Positions 17,367 to 27,200 of a stretch of DNA of 54,736 nucleotides are shown here, piece by piece. This DNA comes from Verrucomicrobiaceae bacterium. GTDB taxonomy: Bacteria; Verrucomicrobiota; Verrucomicrobiia; Verrucomicrobiales; DEV007. Within the stretch, counting starts at the first letter, position 1. Every line of letters begins with the position of its first letter. Under the pieces are notes generated by a model, which searched no databases, was not told the origin of the DNA, and was given only the letters and a program-made list of their open reading frames with translations. Made by a program: the position numbers and the translations under genes. The stretch is from assembly GCA_004211885.1 (NCBI GenBank), contig SHBV01000016.1, positions 1 through 54,736 on the forward strand, given 5' to 3'.

Positions 17367-18133
17367 AAGGCCTTTCTCAAAACAAAAAGCGTCCTCTTTC
17401 TGGGGCGGTTCTTTGTTTGCTTTTAGTTTCGATCATGGAGATGGACTGTGCTGCACAGGACATCCTGAATCTAGATCCGCCGGGGGACCTTGAATGCCTT
17501 GTCGATAAGGCAAACTTAATTGATCGAAATCATGCTCAAAAGATTCGCAGTCGCGGAAAACGATATTTCGAGACTCCAATCATTGTCGTCACCATCAATA
17601 AAATATCGGATCATGTGGATCAGGAAATGACAATTAAGACTTTTGCAGATCTTCTCTTTGATCAGTGGCAAATCGGAGCATACGAAAATGACGGAAACGA
17701 AGAAAACCTCAGTAAGGGTATCCTAATGCTCGTTGCAAAGGGAGAAAGTCAGAAAGTTCCCTTAACAGTCAAGATCCGTCTAGGGGAAGGGTGGGGAGAG
17801 CAAAAGGATCAACACATTTACTGGATAATAACTAGTGTAATTCTACCGAGATTCCAGAAAGGGATGTTTAGCCGTGGCATCATTGCAGGGTTCAATGCCC
17901 TATCAAGAATGACACCAGAAGGAATGGATTTTATCGAAGATGATAATTACTATGTGCCTAAAAAATCAGTCAATACAAACGGTGTCTTTAAAGTACATTA
18001 TTCTCCTCCGTTAATCTTGGCTATTGTACTTGGACTTTGGACACTCGTTTCTGTTTGGTTACAAGGTTCTGAGGGACTGGCTTGGAGGTTCTGGTCAAAG
18101 ATTTTTTCCTGGCTTACAACCTTTAAAAAATGA
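17363..18133 (+). CDS. TPM-domain membrane protein (first of three)
   Basis: A 256-residue protein with an N-terminal signal or anchor (LSGAVLCLLLVSIM), a TPM domain (about residues 40-190) and one C-terminal transmembrane helix (PPLILAIVLGLWTLVSVWL). TPM-fold signs are CLVDKANLIDRNH, IIVVTINKISDH, KGILMLVAKGE and KIRLGEGWG. The TPM fold occurs in Psb32 and MOLO-1 and in bacterial YgcG-like proteins linked to membrane or photosystem maintenance and weak phosphatase activity; a bacterial function is not settled. Start and ygfZ stop overlap. Unlike the next gene it lacks a glycine-rich tail. Confidence 0.82.
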   Translation: MKGLSQNKKRPLSGAVLCLLLVSIMEMDCAAQDILNLDPPGDLECLVDKANLIDRNHAQKIRSRGKRYFETPIIVVTINKISDHVDQEMTIKTFADLLFDQWQIGAYENDGNEENLSKGILMLVAKGESQKVPLTVKIRLGEGWGEQKDQHIYWIITSVILPRFQKGMFSRGIIAGFNALSRMTPEGMDFIEDDNYYVPKKSVNTNGVFKVHYSPPLILAIVLGLWTLVSVWLQGSEGLAWRFWSKIFSWLTTFKK

Positions 18134-18263
18134 TGACTGTCCTCACCAATGGCGATTCAGTTGTCTGAAACGGATTAGAATAGGGTAAATTTTATCTTAT
18201 ACCTAACAAGGCATAAAATTGTATTTATATATTGATTATGAATATGTTATATCTTCTTAAGTT

Positions 18264-19079
18264 ATGAAACGTAATCTTTGCCGGATATCATCAATTTTGT
18301 TTGCCTTTCTGGTCATAGCGGGACCCGGTACTGCAAATATAATAGAAAATATCGACAAGCCAGATGAACGCGGATTCATTGTTGATCTGGCAAACTTGAT
18401 AAGTGATGAAGGCAAAGATCATATATGGACTAAGGCCGATCAACTTTTAACGGATACGGCTACTCCGATCAATGTCGTTACCATCGATAAGATGTCAGAC
18501 CACGGGGATCTACGTCGCATGCGCATTGAAAATTTTGCACACTTTCTCTTCGATCAGTGGGAAATTGGTCATGTGGAGCTGGATGGTTTGGATCCGCAAG
18601 ATGCCAATAAGGGTGTCCTCTTACTGGTATCCAAGGGAGACCGTAAAGCTAGGATCCAGCTCGGTGCAGGATGGGAAAGAGAAATGGATGTGCACTGCAA
18701 GAAAATCATGGACGAAGTCATTATCCCTGCATTCAAGTCAGGGGATTTTTCTGGTGGAATTGTTCAGGGTTTCGACAGTCTCGAAGATATGGTAAGGAAC
18801 GATGTCAATGGATTTGGAATTGAAAATCTTCAGTCGCCAAATTACAAAAAGGAAAAAACAACTGGCGATTATTTATTCATTGCTGGGCTCATAGGTCTCG
18901 GAGTCTTCACAATCATTTCATTGGCGAAGAGCGGAACCAGTGGAGCTGCTTGGATTCTTTGGTCCGCAATCTTTAGTATACTCTTCTTTATCCTTATAGC
19001 CATGGCATCTGGAGGCGGAGGCGGAGGTGGTGGTGGTGGCGGTTATTCGGGCGGTGGGGGCGCATCGGGGAGCTGGTAA
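18264..19079 (+). CDS. TPM-domain membrane protein with glycine-rich tail (YgcG-like, second of three)
   Basis: A 271-residue paralog of the preceding protein. It has a signal peptide (ISSILFAFLVIAGPGTANI), a TPM domain (FIVDLANLISDEGKDHIW, INVVTIDKMSDHGD, KGVLLLVSKGDRKARI, LGAGWE), two C-terminal membrane helices (about residues 195-210 and 230-250) and a run of glycines ending in SGGGGASGSW. That tail is a hallmark of YgcG-type TPM proteins. The two copies share the same block order, so a local duplication is likely. A 130-base gap with AT-rich sequence precedes the start and may hold a separate promoter. Confidence 0.87.
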   Translation: MKRNLCRISSILFAFLVIAGPGTANIIENIDKPDERGFIVDLANLISDEGKDHIWTKADQLLTDTATPINVVTIDKMSDHGDLRRMRIENFAHFLFDQWEIGHVELDGLDPQDANKGVLLLVSKGDRKARIQLGAGWEREMDVHCKKIMDEVIIPAFKSGDFSGGIVQGFDSLEDMVRNDVNGFGIENLQSPNYKKEKTTGDYLFIAGLIGLGVFTIISLAKSGTSGAAWILWSAIFSILFFILIAMASGGGGGGGGGGGYSGGGGASGSW

Positions 19080-19109
19080 TCAAATAAATAAACTCAAATT
19101 TTAACGACT

Positions 19110-19784
19110 ATGAAAAAGGCCAGCCAATATTTTAGTGAAGAAGAAAAGAAGGAAATTGCTGATGCAGTCTTGAAAGCAGAATCATTAACTTCTGCAGAAA
19201 TTGTTCCTGTAGCTGCAACTAGTTCGGGCCGTTATGATAGGGCCGAGGACATTATTGGAGTCTTTTTTGGCATCATTGCAATGATTGTTGTTTGGAGCAT
19301 TGCTCCTCATTCTAATACAGAAACTGCAGGTTCATGGGGCAATGCACCGGTTGCCTTATTTCTGATCCTATCGGTCATCGGAGGATTTATCATTGGAGCC
19401 TTTATAGGGTCCAGAATCGGCTGGCTAAGAAAATTATTCACACCCCGCAGCGAGTTATCCGAATCGGTGAAAGATAGGGCGGCTCTCACATTCTTTGATC
19501 AAAGGGTTCACCACACTTCGAGTGAAAGTGGTCTATTATTTTATGTTTCTTTCTTCGAACGTCAGGCAGTGGTACTGGGAGATGAGAGAGTAGAGAAGGA
19601 GCTAGGCAATGAAGCGATCGAGTCACTTTGTTCAAAGTTCACGCAATCATTATCCAGTGATGCGAGCCCTGCAGAATCAATGATTGCTGTAATCAAAGAA
19701 GCAGGAGAACTTCTATCTGAAGTTTTACCTCAAAGTGAAACGGAGCAGAATGAACTGGACGAGGCCCTCGTTTGTATAGATTAA
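19110..19784 (+). CDS. TPM-domain protein with internal membrane hairpin (third of three)
   Basis: A 224-residue protein starting 30 bases after the second TPM gene. The TPM-like segment SAEIVPVAATSSGRYDRAED (about residues 28-47) is interrupted by two transmembrane helices (FFGIIAMIVVWSI and VALFLILSVIGGFIIGAFIG), after which the domain resumes with DQRVHHTSSESGLLFYVSFF and RQAVVLGDERVEKE. This split TPM architecture is typical of the short partner found next to YgcG-like proteins. There is no signal peptide. The role is inferred to be the same membrane complex as its two neighbours. It ends 43 bases before the convergent sixA-like gene. Confidence 0.85.
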   Translation: MKKASQYFSEEEKKEIADAVLKAESLTSAEIVPVAATSSGRYDRAEDIIGVFFGIIAMIVVWSIAPHSNTETAGSWGNAPVALFLILSVIGGFIIGAFIGSRIGWLRKLFTPRSELSESVKDRAALTFFDQRVHHTSSESGLLFYVSFFERQAVVLGDERVEKELGNEAIESLCSKFTQSLSSDASPAESMIAVIKEAGELLSEVLPQSETEQNELDEALVCID

Positions 19785-19827
19785 CGAAACAAAAGATAGC
19801 ATAAAAGTAGCACTTCTCGCGTCCCTT

Positions 19828-20325
19828 CTAAATATCGTGAGGAGTAAAGAATTCAATCAGCTTTCCTGTCCGCTCACCGATCTGACCCCAAAACTCAATG
19901 TCCATATCAATCCTAGCAACTGCACAAGTAATGAAACGGTCTATCGAATCATCACCGGTCAGGTAATAGCATAATTCATGTGAGCCAGGGTTATGCGATA
20001 CGACCATCACGTGTTCTGTTCCATTCTCTTCGTTGAGCCTTGAAATGACTTCCTCATAGTCTTTTATGGAAGCAAGGTACAGTTGTTCATCATATTCTAT
20101 TAGAGAATCTTCAATACCTACTTCCTTTGCAATGAGTTTCGCCGTTGTGGCAGCCCTAAGAGCAGTGCTACTAATTATAATATCTGGAATCTTTCCTTTC
20201 TCGGCAATCGCAGAACCGGCCCGAGCAGCAGCACTCATGCCCCGATCATTGAGGGGCCTATCATGATCGTCTGCGGACGTTTCCCATGAGGACTTTGCGT
20301 GCCGGACAATGGTCAAAGTTTTCAT
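19828..20325 (-). CDS. sixA: SixA-type phosphohistidine phosphatase
   Basis: A 165-residue histidine phosphatase. The catalytic RHG-type motif is IVRHAKSSWE (about residues 6-15) with the phosphate-accepting His8; the second histidine is in MVVSHNPGSHEL, and the segment DRPLNDRGMSAA carries the conserved arginine. SixA in E. coli removes phosphate from the phosphotransfer protein ArcB or from the nitrogen PTS; the target here is unknown. It lies 12 bases downstream of the unknown gene at 20338, itself overlapping the giant exoprotein gene, so three genes form a minus-strand operon. No signal peptide is present, so it acts in the cytosol, unlike the two upstream products. Confidence 0.9.
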   Translation of the reverse strand: MKTLTIVRHAKSSWETSADDHDRPLNDRGMSAAARAGSAIAEKGKIPDIIISSTALRAATTAKLIAKEVGIEDSLIEYDEQLYLASIKDYEEVISRLNEENGTEHVMVVSHNPGSHELCYYLTGDDSIDRFITCAVARIDMDIEFWGQIGERTGKLIEFFTPHDI

Positions 20326-20337
20326 GGTGAAAGGAAC

Positions 20338-21222
20338 TTAATGTTTCTTAGCCTTTTCAGGAAATTCCTTCTCATGCAGTGCAAGCAGAGCAGGAATATC
20401 ATTCGGTAAGAGATAGATCTTGCCGCGAATCCTTTTCGTTTCTCCGGGCCCCAAGCCCCCGATTCGAAAATCACTGTGTATGCACCGAATTACTCCCTGG
20501 AAGAGCTCCTGATAAGGCTCCCAAACACTCGCCATGAGCCACTTCTTATCCGCTGAAACACAACCTATAATATTCTTGTGAGGGGGAGACGGGTGCAGTG
20601 GCCTGGGATTAACGTCATCCCTGTTGACGTTTTTCGGACACCAGACCTGGCCAGGAACGTAACGGGCCTTCGTGGCCCAGTCCTCAGTAGGCAAAAAGTC
20701 AGGAATGTCATCCTTGTCCTGAAAAATAAACGATCTCTTAATGTAAGCATACGCGTCATCAGTCTCATCTGCTCCTTGACCTGTGAATTTACCGACCCTG
20801 ATACAAGGCTGTGCCCAGTGCGCTTCGGACACTTTTTCCGTAGGGTTTTTTGCAATCAGGTCAAAACTGACTCCAGTCTTAGTTGCCTTTATCAGGTGAT
20901 CGACCCTGACCCCATCCTCCAAGGTACATATTAATTTAATCTCGGTCCTTGATTCATTAATTGATACCAGTTCTGTTCGGTGACCTATCGTGGTTTCATT
21001 CCATGGTCGGTCCGTTGAACCTGGCCGGCAATATGCCTCTAGGTACCAGGTATCAATTTTACCTCCGGGAATTTGAGGATGATAGATACTAAGAATATTA
21101 TCTTTCCAGTCGATCGTTATGTCAGTGACTTGAGGAGTGTCCCTCTTTGCGATTGCGCCCAAGATCAGCACAAAACCGGTAATCCCGAAAAGCCAAAAAG
21201 CTGATCTAAATAAGCAGGTCAT
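20338..21222 (-). CDS. Hypothetical exported protein in the CotH operon
   Basis: A 294-residue protein I cannot assign to a named family. A single N-terminal hydrophobic helix ([19 protein letters not shown]) makes it a secreted or inner-membrane-anchored protein. The rest looks like an all-beta, sugar-mutarotase-like or DUF6807-like fold by its pattern ([42 protein letters not shown]), but this is only an impression. Its start codon overlaps the stop of the giant LTD/CotH gene by four bases, so the two are translated together. Conserved-looking cysteines and tryptophans suggest a structured extracellular domain. Confidence 0.7.
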   Translation of the reverse strand: MTCLFRSAFWLFGITGFVLILGAIAKRDTPQVTDITIDWKDNILSIYHPQIPGGKIDTWYLEAYCRPGSTDRPWNETTIGHRTELVSINESRTEIKLICTLEDGVRVDHLIKATKTGVSFDLIAKNPTEKVSEAHWAQPCIRVGKFTGQGADETDDAYAYIKRSFIFQDKDDIPDFLPTEDWATKARYVPGQVWCPKNVNRDDVNPRPLHPSPPHKNIIGCVSADKKWLMASVWEPYQELFQGVIRCIHSDFRIGGLGPGETKRIRGKIYLLPNDIPALLALHEKEFPEKAKKH

Positions 21223-24200
21223 TGAGAAAGTCTTATCCGATAGAATTGTTGAATTTCCTGGTTCTCGTCAATATCAGAATAGACTGTCGTTGTTCCTTCC
21301 GATGCATTGACAGTGTCAATGGATGTCCAGTCGATCAGATTCTCACTCGCCTCAACTGCATAAGTTCGACCAGGGACACTGGACCAGACAATTGAAATAC
21401 TGGAATCCGCTTCAATTGTTATTGATTGAATACTTAACTTCGAATTAGCACTGAGCGGATCCGTTCCAAGAGCGACTTCATCTCCATCTGAGAATCCATC
21501 ATCATCTGTGTCCGGATCATTAGGGTCAGTTCCAATTGCTATTTCTTGGGATAAGAGAAGGCCGTCATTGTCCTGATCAGTGTCAATTGTAGGCTCTCGT
21601 CCGAAGTTCGCAGCTTCGGCATTGTATTTTGTTTCGACGGCCTGAGAGCTAAGGTGCCTGTCGTAAACTTTAATCAAGCCGATAGACATGGATCCTGAAA
21701 CAGAATTATTACGCGTTCCGTTCCCCTCGTTTTGCGCACCGATAGTGATCGGCAATGGCTTATTACTTGTATCTGTAGAATAGATTGCGAGAGGACCATG
21801 GTTCTTTGAATTCACTTCGCCTGAATTAATGTAAAGGGTCGACTTACCAGCACCGTCATAAGTATAAACGACGTGCGTCCAGATCGATTCTTCCTCCTTA
21901 TTTTCCCAACCTGCGGAATAGGCGCCTCCCCAATGCTCAACGCCACCATATATGTTCTGAGTCCCGTGATTCATTGAATTGAGTCCACCTAATGTTCCTG
22001 ACTGTCGTCCCCAAGAAATGATAGTTTCTTGGGTCCCTATGTCTGGATTATTAACCCAAGCCTCAATCGAATGTGCATTATTGCCGACTAGAGATTCTGA
22101 GGCCGGTGGTCCAGTGAGCCAGTCATTATTTCCTATTAGCGTGAGAGCCCTGACCCCATCAATGTCCTCGGCAAACGGGCTGTCAAACTCAGGTGTAAAA
22201 TTACCTCCCAAGAGTCCAGCATTTTGCCAATTCGTTATAGGACCAGCATTGAGTCCGCGCGCATCGAGTAAGAGTACTAGTCCGTCCGCAATGATGATGG
22301 AAACGGGAATCACTTTCGGAGAGTCGGCAGCATTGCCTGCGTTAATAGTAATGTTTCCACTATAATTGCCACTCTGAAGTTCAGAAGTGGAAAAGGTTAG
22401 GACGTGCTGCTCTTTGTCATCGGGGCCAGAAGATGATCCCTCAAGAGGAGTAATCCCAATCCACGGAATGTCTGTTGATAATGAGTAATTCATGATGACA
22501 CCCGGGTTACTATTCCAAATTTCAAGCAACCCATTATCTGCATTTTGTCCTTCCCTTGTAGTGACGCTTATCAAGTTGGATCCTGTACTAAGTTGCGGAC
22601 GAATGACATTGAGTATGACTGGTATCTCATAGGGAGAATTATCCGCTTCAGGACTCAGTATTTGAATCACCGTTTCATAGGTTCCACCAGGCAAATCCGC
22701 AGTTGTGAAATTTACCGTGTGCGTTTTTGAGTCTGTGAGTCCATTCGAGGCACCTGAAGCAGGATCAATGCTTAGCCATGGAACAGTTTCAGAGATCGTA
22801 TAATTCAGTGTTTCAATACCAAAGTTGGCGACATTGAAAGTGACAGGCTCCGCGTTTTCGCCAATGACGCTACCAGACATTACAGAAGTGAGACTGCTTT
22901 CAATCCTAGCTGCCGTTGGTGGAAGGATACTGATACCGGGAGTTCCACCTGAATTTTCGGATATTTCCCAGTTCTTTGGCTCATTGCCAAACTCATTAAC
23001 AAAGACCCTTTCAATGGAATGCCCTGACCCTTCTCCGACAATTGGCCAAGGATCAGTAGCTGAATAGCGCACAGAATCGATTGTTATAAATTTTGGTTCC
23101 GGTTCATCTGGCTCAGGCATTTGTAGCCTGAGATTCTCACCGTTCACCTGAATTGTTCCCTCAAATGGGCCATAAATTGGCACTTCGGGAGGCACAGAAT
23201 TTAGTGTGCGGAAAAGTACTGGATCACCACTCACAATTAGTGCTACACCACTTTGAGGTATCGATTGATTGGTAGGAAAATCAAAAGAAATGCCACTGAC
23301 TCTCCAAACATGGTTAGTATTTGCGGGGTCAAAAAGATTGACCCTAGAGCTACTTATGTTCTGAATTTCTATCCAGCTCATGTCTCCGGAAATGTTCTGA
23401 TACATGATTTCGGTAATGACCATTGGCCCGACCAGAGGAGCACTGTTTTCAGAGCCAATTGTATTGGAGTTTTGTGCTGTAAAATACTCTTCTCCTTCGG
23501 AGTTCAAATACTCACCAAAGGAAATCCCGTTCCTGGCAGCACCAAAATCACGTTCGGCGGCGAAGTAAAGTGGCTTACCATTCTCTGACTCGATCAGATA
23601 AATCTGATCCCCGCTCGAACTGATAGCAAATTCCCAGTCAGCAGGTTCTCCAGCATTTGGATTCCAAAGTCCGTTAGGGTTAAAATCAGACTCATCAAAA
23701 GTGATGATTCCTTGAGCAGGAATAACTGAGTCAGGAGGTATTTCATACTTTTGCCAGTTCCTATCAGAATCCGAAATGTACCAGCCAGAAAGGTCCACGG
23801 GCTGGTCCGAGTCGTTTCTGATCTCGATAGTATCCAAAGAAGGTACATCCGTGTGGCTCAGAATTTCAGTAATGGTCACTGAATTATTTGAAGTTGAACC
23901 ATCATTGCCTGGGGATCCTCCAAACTCTGCACTGGCTGTCCAATTATCCTCATCACTGAAGTCATCTTCTGTATCGATTATTGTTAGGCTACTCCCACCA
24001 CCATCAGCACGCTCAGGCCAGTCGCCTGAATTATCGTATTCGAACCTTAAGACAATGTTGCCGTCAGGGTCCCTAAGAACAATTTCTTCACCACCATTCG
24101 AAAGAGATCCTCCTGCCCATTCTGCAACAACTGTAGGCCCGTTACCATACTCAGCTTCAAACTTGGACGTGTCATTGGTGATAATGACTCTCTGATTAGG

Positions 24201-27200
24201 TGCCAAATCATAATCAGGAAGTATGAGTTCATTGAAGGGTGCTCCTTCATCGAAACGGACTCCGGCAAGGTTAATGGATTCGTTCCCTGTGTTCGTCAGT
24301 TCAATGAATTCAATCCCAGTACCTCCAGGAGCATTATACATGATTTCAGTGATCCTCAGTGAATCAAGGTATTCGTTGGTCAGATCAGGATCGACTAGAA
24401 GCACGTAATCGAAATCAAAACGGGCATTCGTATTTGAGCTGTCCGATGCGGCGAAGATACCCCCCTTAATCGCAGTCGTGTTGAGAGGTAAATTTCGAGT
24501 ATAAAGCTCGAGCCATTCGCCCGGTTCCCCGCGACGCTCAAATATGAGACTCCGTCCCTCCCTGCGGATTCGGATCGTTGCCGATCCTTCGTTCCAAGAT
24601 TCGGATTTTTGTTGAGTATAATTGCCTCCACTTGACCTCTTAACACGTAAATAGTCTCCGTCTTCTATTGCTATTACATATCGCCTAGTGAAAGTTCCTT
24701 CTTTGATCTCAACAATGAGACCAGCTATGAAATCTCCCTGCTGAAGACTATTAAGACTCAGGTCCGTATGCAGTGACCAATTCGTGGAATCAGGGAGGTC
24801 TCTCCAAAGGATCGGATGAGAAGGGTTACTCATCGTTAATTTCTTCTCAGTATCTTGAGGCATGCTCAGGACCAGCGTTCCCGGCTTCTCACTCAACGAA
24901 TACCAAGACGCGTCAGAACCGCTACCGATAGGTTCAATATTTTCTGTTGTCCAGTGAGGCTCGAGCAACGGTTCATTGAAGCTACTCCATCCGGAAGCTG
25001 CGTACACTGCAGCTTCACGGGTCAGTGTGCTCGTTTTGCCGTTATCATCAGAGGCTCTGAGGGTAAAATTATATAGTCCGGGAGCACCGAAGCTGGCTTC
25101 GGGTGAAGAAGAATCTGCACCAGAGAGATAATTCCCTGTTTCCGGAGAAATGTCCCATTCAAAACTTATTTCTGTGCCTTCTGGATCATAAGTTGAAGAC
25201 GCATCAATTTTCATTGTCTCAGATACATCCAAATTAAAAGAGGATGGATCCGCATCGATCAAAATCACAGGTGACGCGTTACCAGTCTTATTCACTGTGA
25301 AATTTTCTGTGCCGACCACTTTGCCTGTCGCATCAACGGCTTGAACCTTGAGTCGATTCGTTCCCTGACTGAGCCTGATCCCGCTCAGTGTCCATGAAGT
25401 TTGATTTGTAAATTTAACCTGTGCTTCTGGATGCCCTTCGACCTCAATTTTAAAGGATTCCCAGCCACTGGAACCGGATAAGGATATCGTTTCAGCACTA
25501 GTTGAAGTAGAGCTACCATTACCTGTCGTTACATTAAAAGATGTATTCAAAGCACTTCCAATCTCACTTCTGGCCCTATTCACCCGACCATTATGCCATC
25601 CCGTATAGGTTCCCTCATTGCTAGAATATGAACTTGAAGCTTCCTCCTCAAGATCGAACCAAGTCTGCAATCGTGGACCTGTTGCCGAAAAATCATTTAT
25701 CATTTTACCCATATAATAGTTCACCCGCTGTCTCACGTAGGGCTTATCAAAGAAATTACGAACGCCAGACAGATTTCCAAAGAATGCAGCGCCCGAATCA
25801 CCGAAAGTTAAATCAGAATCCCACTGGATTAACATCCATTTTCCGTCCGAATGACGTCGAAGAAAGTAGCCATTTTTTCCCCTGTTCCTTGTCAGAGTGT
25901 CCCAGTCATCACACCATCCACGAACGACTGCATTCGCTGCCATCATATCAATATCAGCCATCCTTTCGATCTCTTCCCTAGTAAATGAATTTGTCCCCAC
26001 CTTATTGACCCACGTCGTCAGAGAAGAATAATCATACTCGGTTTCACGGGACCTCTTGATCCACTCAGCATGATAACGTTCAGGTTCATGAGTTCCTTTC
26101 CAGGACCAATCCGCGTTACGCTGCTGTCGGCCCCAACCATCATCGAACCACCACTCGTCATCGATCCTGTAAAGCTCACCTTTCTGGCCATCTTCCCAGT
26201 TCCTTTTAAGAAAATCATTGGCATTTGGCTCAAGGTCTTCACGCAAACTTGCAGAGCCTCCATTAAATATAGTCCTCACAAACTCGTGTTCGTTGGCCGG
26301 GTGCCCGCAAAGATATAACCAGTGACGTATGATTCGGCCATGATAGGCCCTTCCGCCACCAGCATCCGAATCAATGGAACGCTTTGAATAACCGCGAAAT
26401 CTTTTATCGCCAGGAGTCTTCCACTTTCCCTTTGAGAGTCCATTACCATCGGATCTGGTCCATGGACTTCCACTTTTCCGTAATTCACAATTATAAATGA
26501 TGTGCCTCTCATTTGATATAAATGTCGCATTAAAGTACTGGTTAGAGAGCCTAGGAAAATCATAGTCTCTGGATGACCCGCCACCAGTGTTAGTGTTTAG
26601 TGAATTGCGGTCATACTCAGAAATAACAAACCTCTGAATACGAAGGTCATTAGGAATATTACTGTTATCAACGACCCACATTGCAGGCAGTTCAGGAGCC
26701 GGACCCGGTGAAATTGTCGCTCTTCCACTACTCACTGCCCTCACATAGAACTGAACGACTGTATTATCACTCTGATACTGGTTAAGTGAAGCTGAATAAA
26801 TTCCATCACTAGCGACCTCGTCCCCGTTAAGGCCCTGATCATTCATGGGTGTTGTCTGATAACTCCCGTTGCCTCCGCTCGTGTCTCTACGATGATGAAC
26901 GTTCACGGAAGTGAGCGGGCCTTCTGACTGAACTTTAGCTGTAATAATAACTGGGTCCGATGATGTCGGAACAGCGGGGCTGTGCTTGAGCTTGGAAACG
27001 GTCGGGGCCGGGGAATTTATTAAGTTACCGTTAGCAGATCCTGCACTCCCAAGATTTTCTGGTAATGGTAAGTGAAGAACCCCACCAAAGGAACGGTCCC
27101 AAGTATTTACAACGAGCGTCGGTTTTCCTGAAATCCAGCGAGCTTGGCAGGTGAATGTAAGATTATCATTTCTACTGATCTGAGTAATATCGATTTCGCA

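Noticed and set aside
18990..19079. Run of glycine codons as an assembly or frameshift artefact
   Set aside because: The run ends in SGGGGASGSW, the normal tail of YgcG-like TPM proteins, and the frame is intact.
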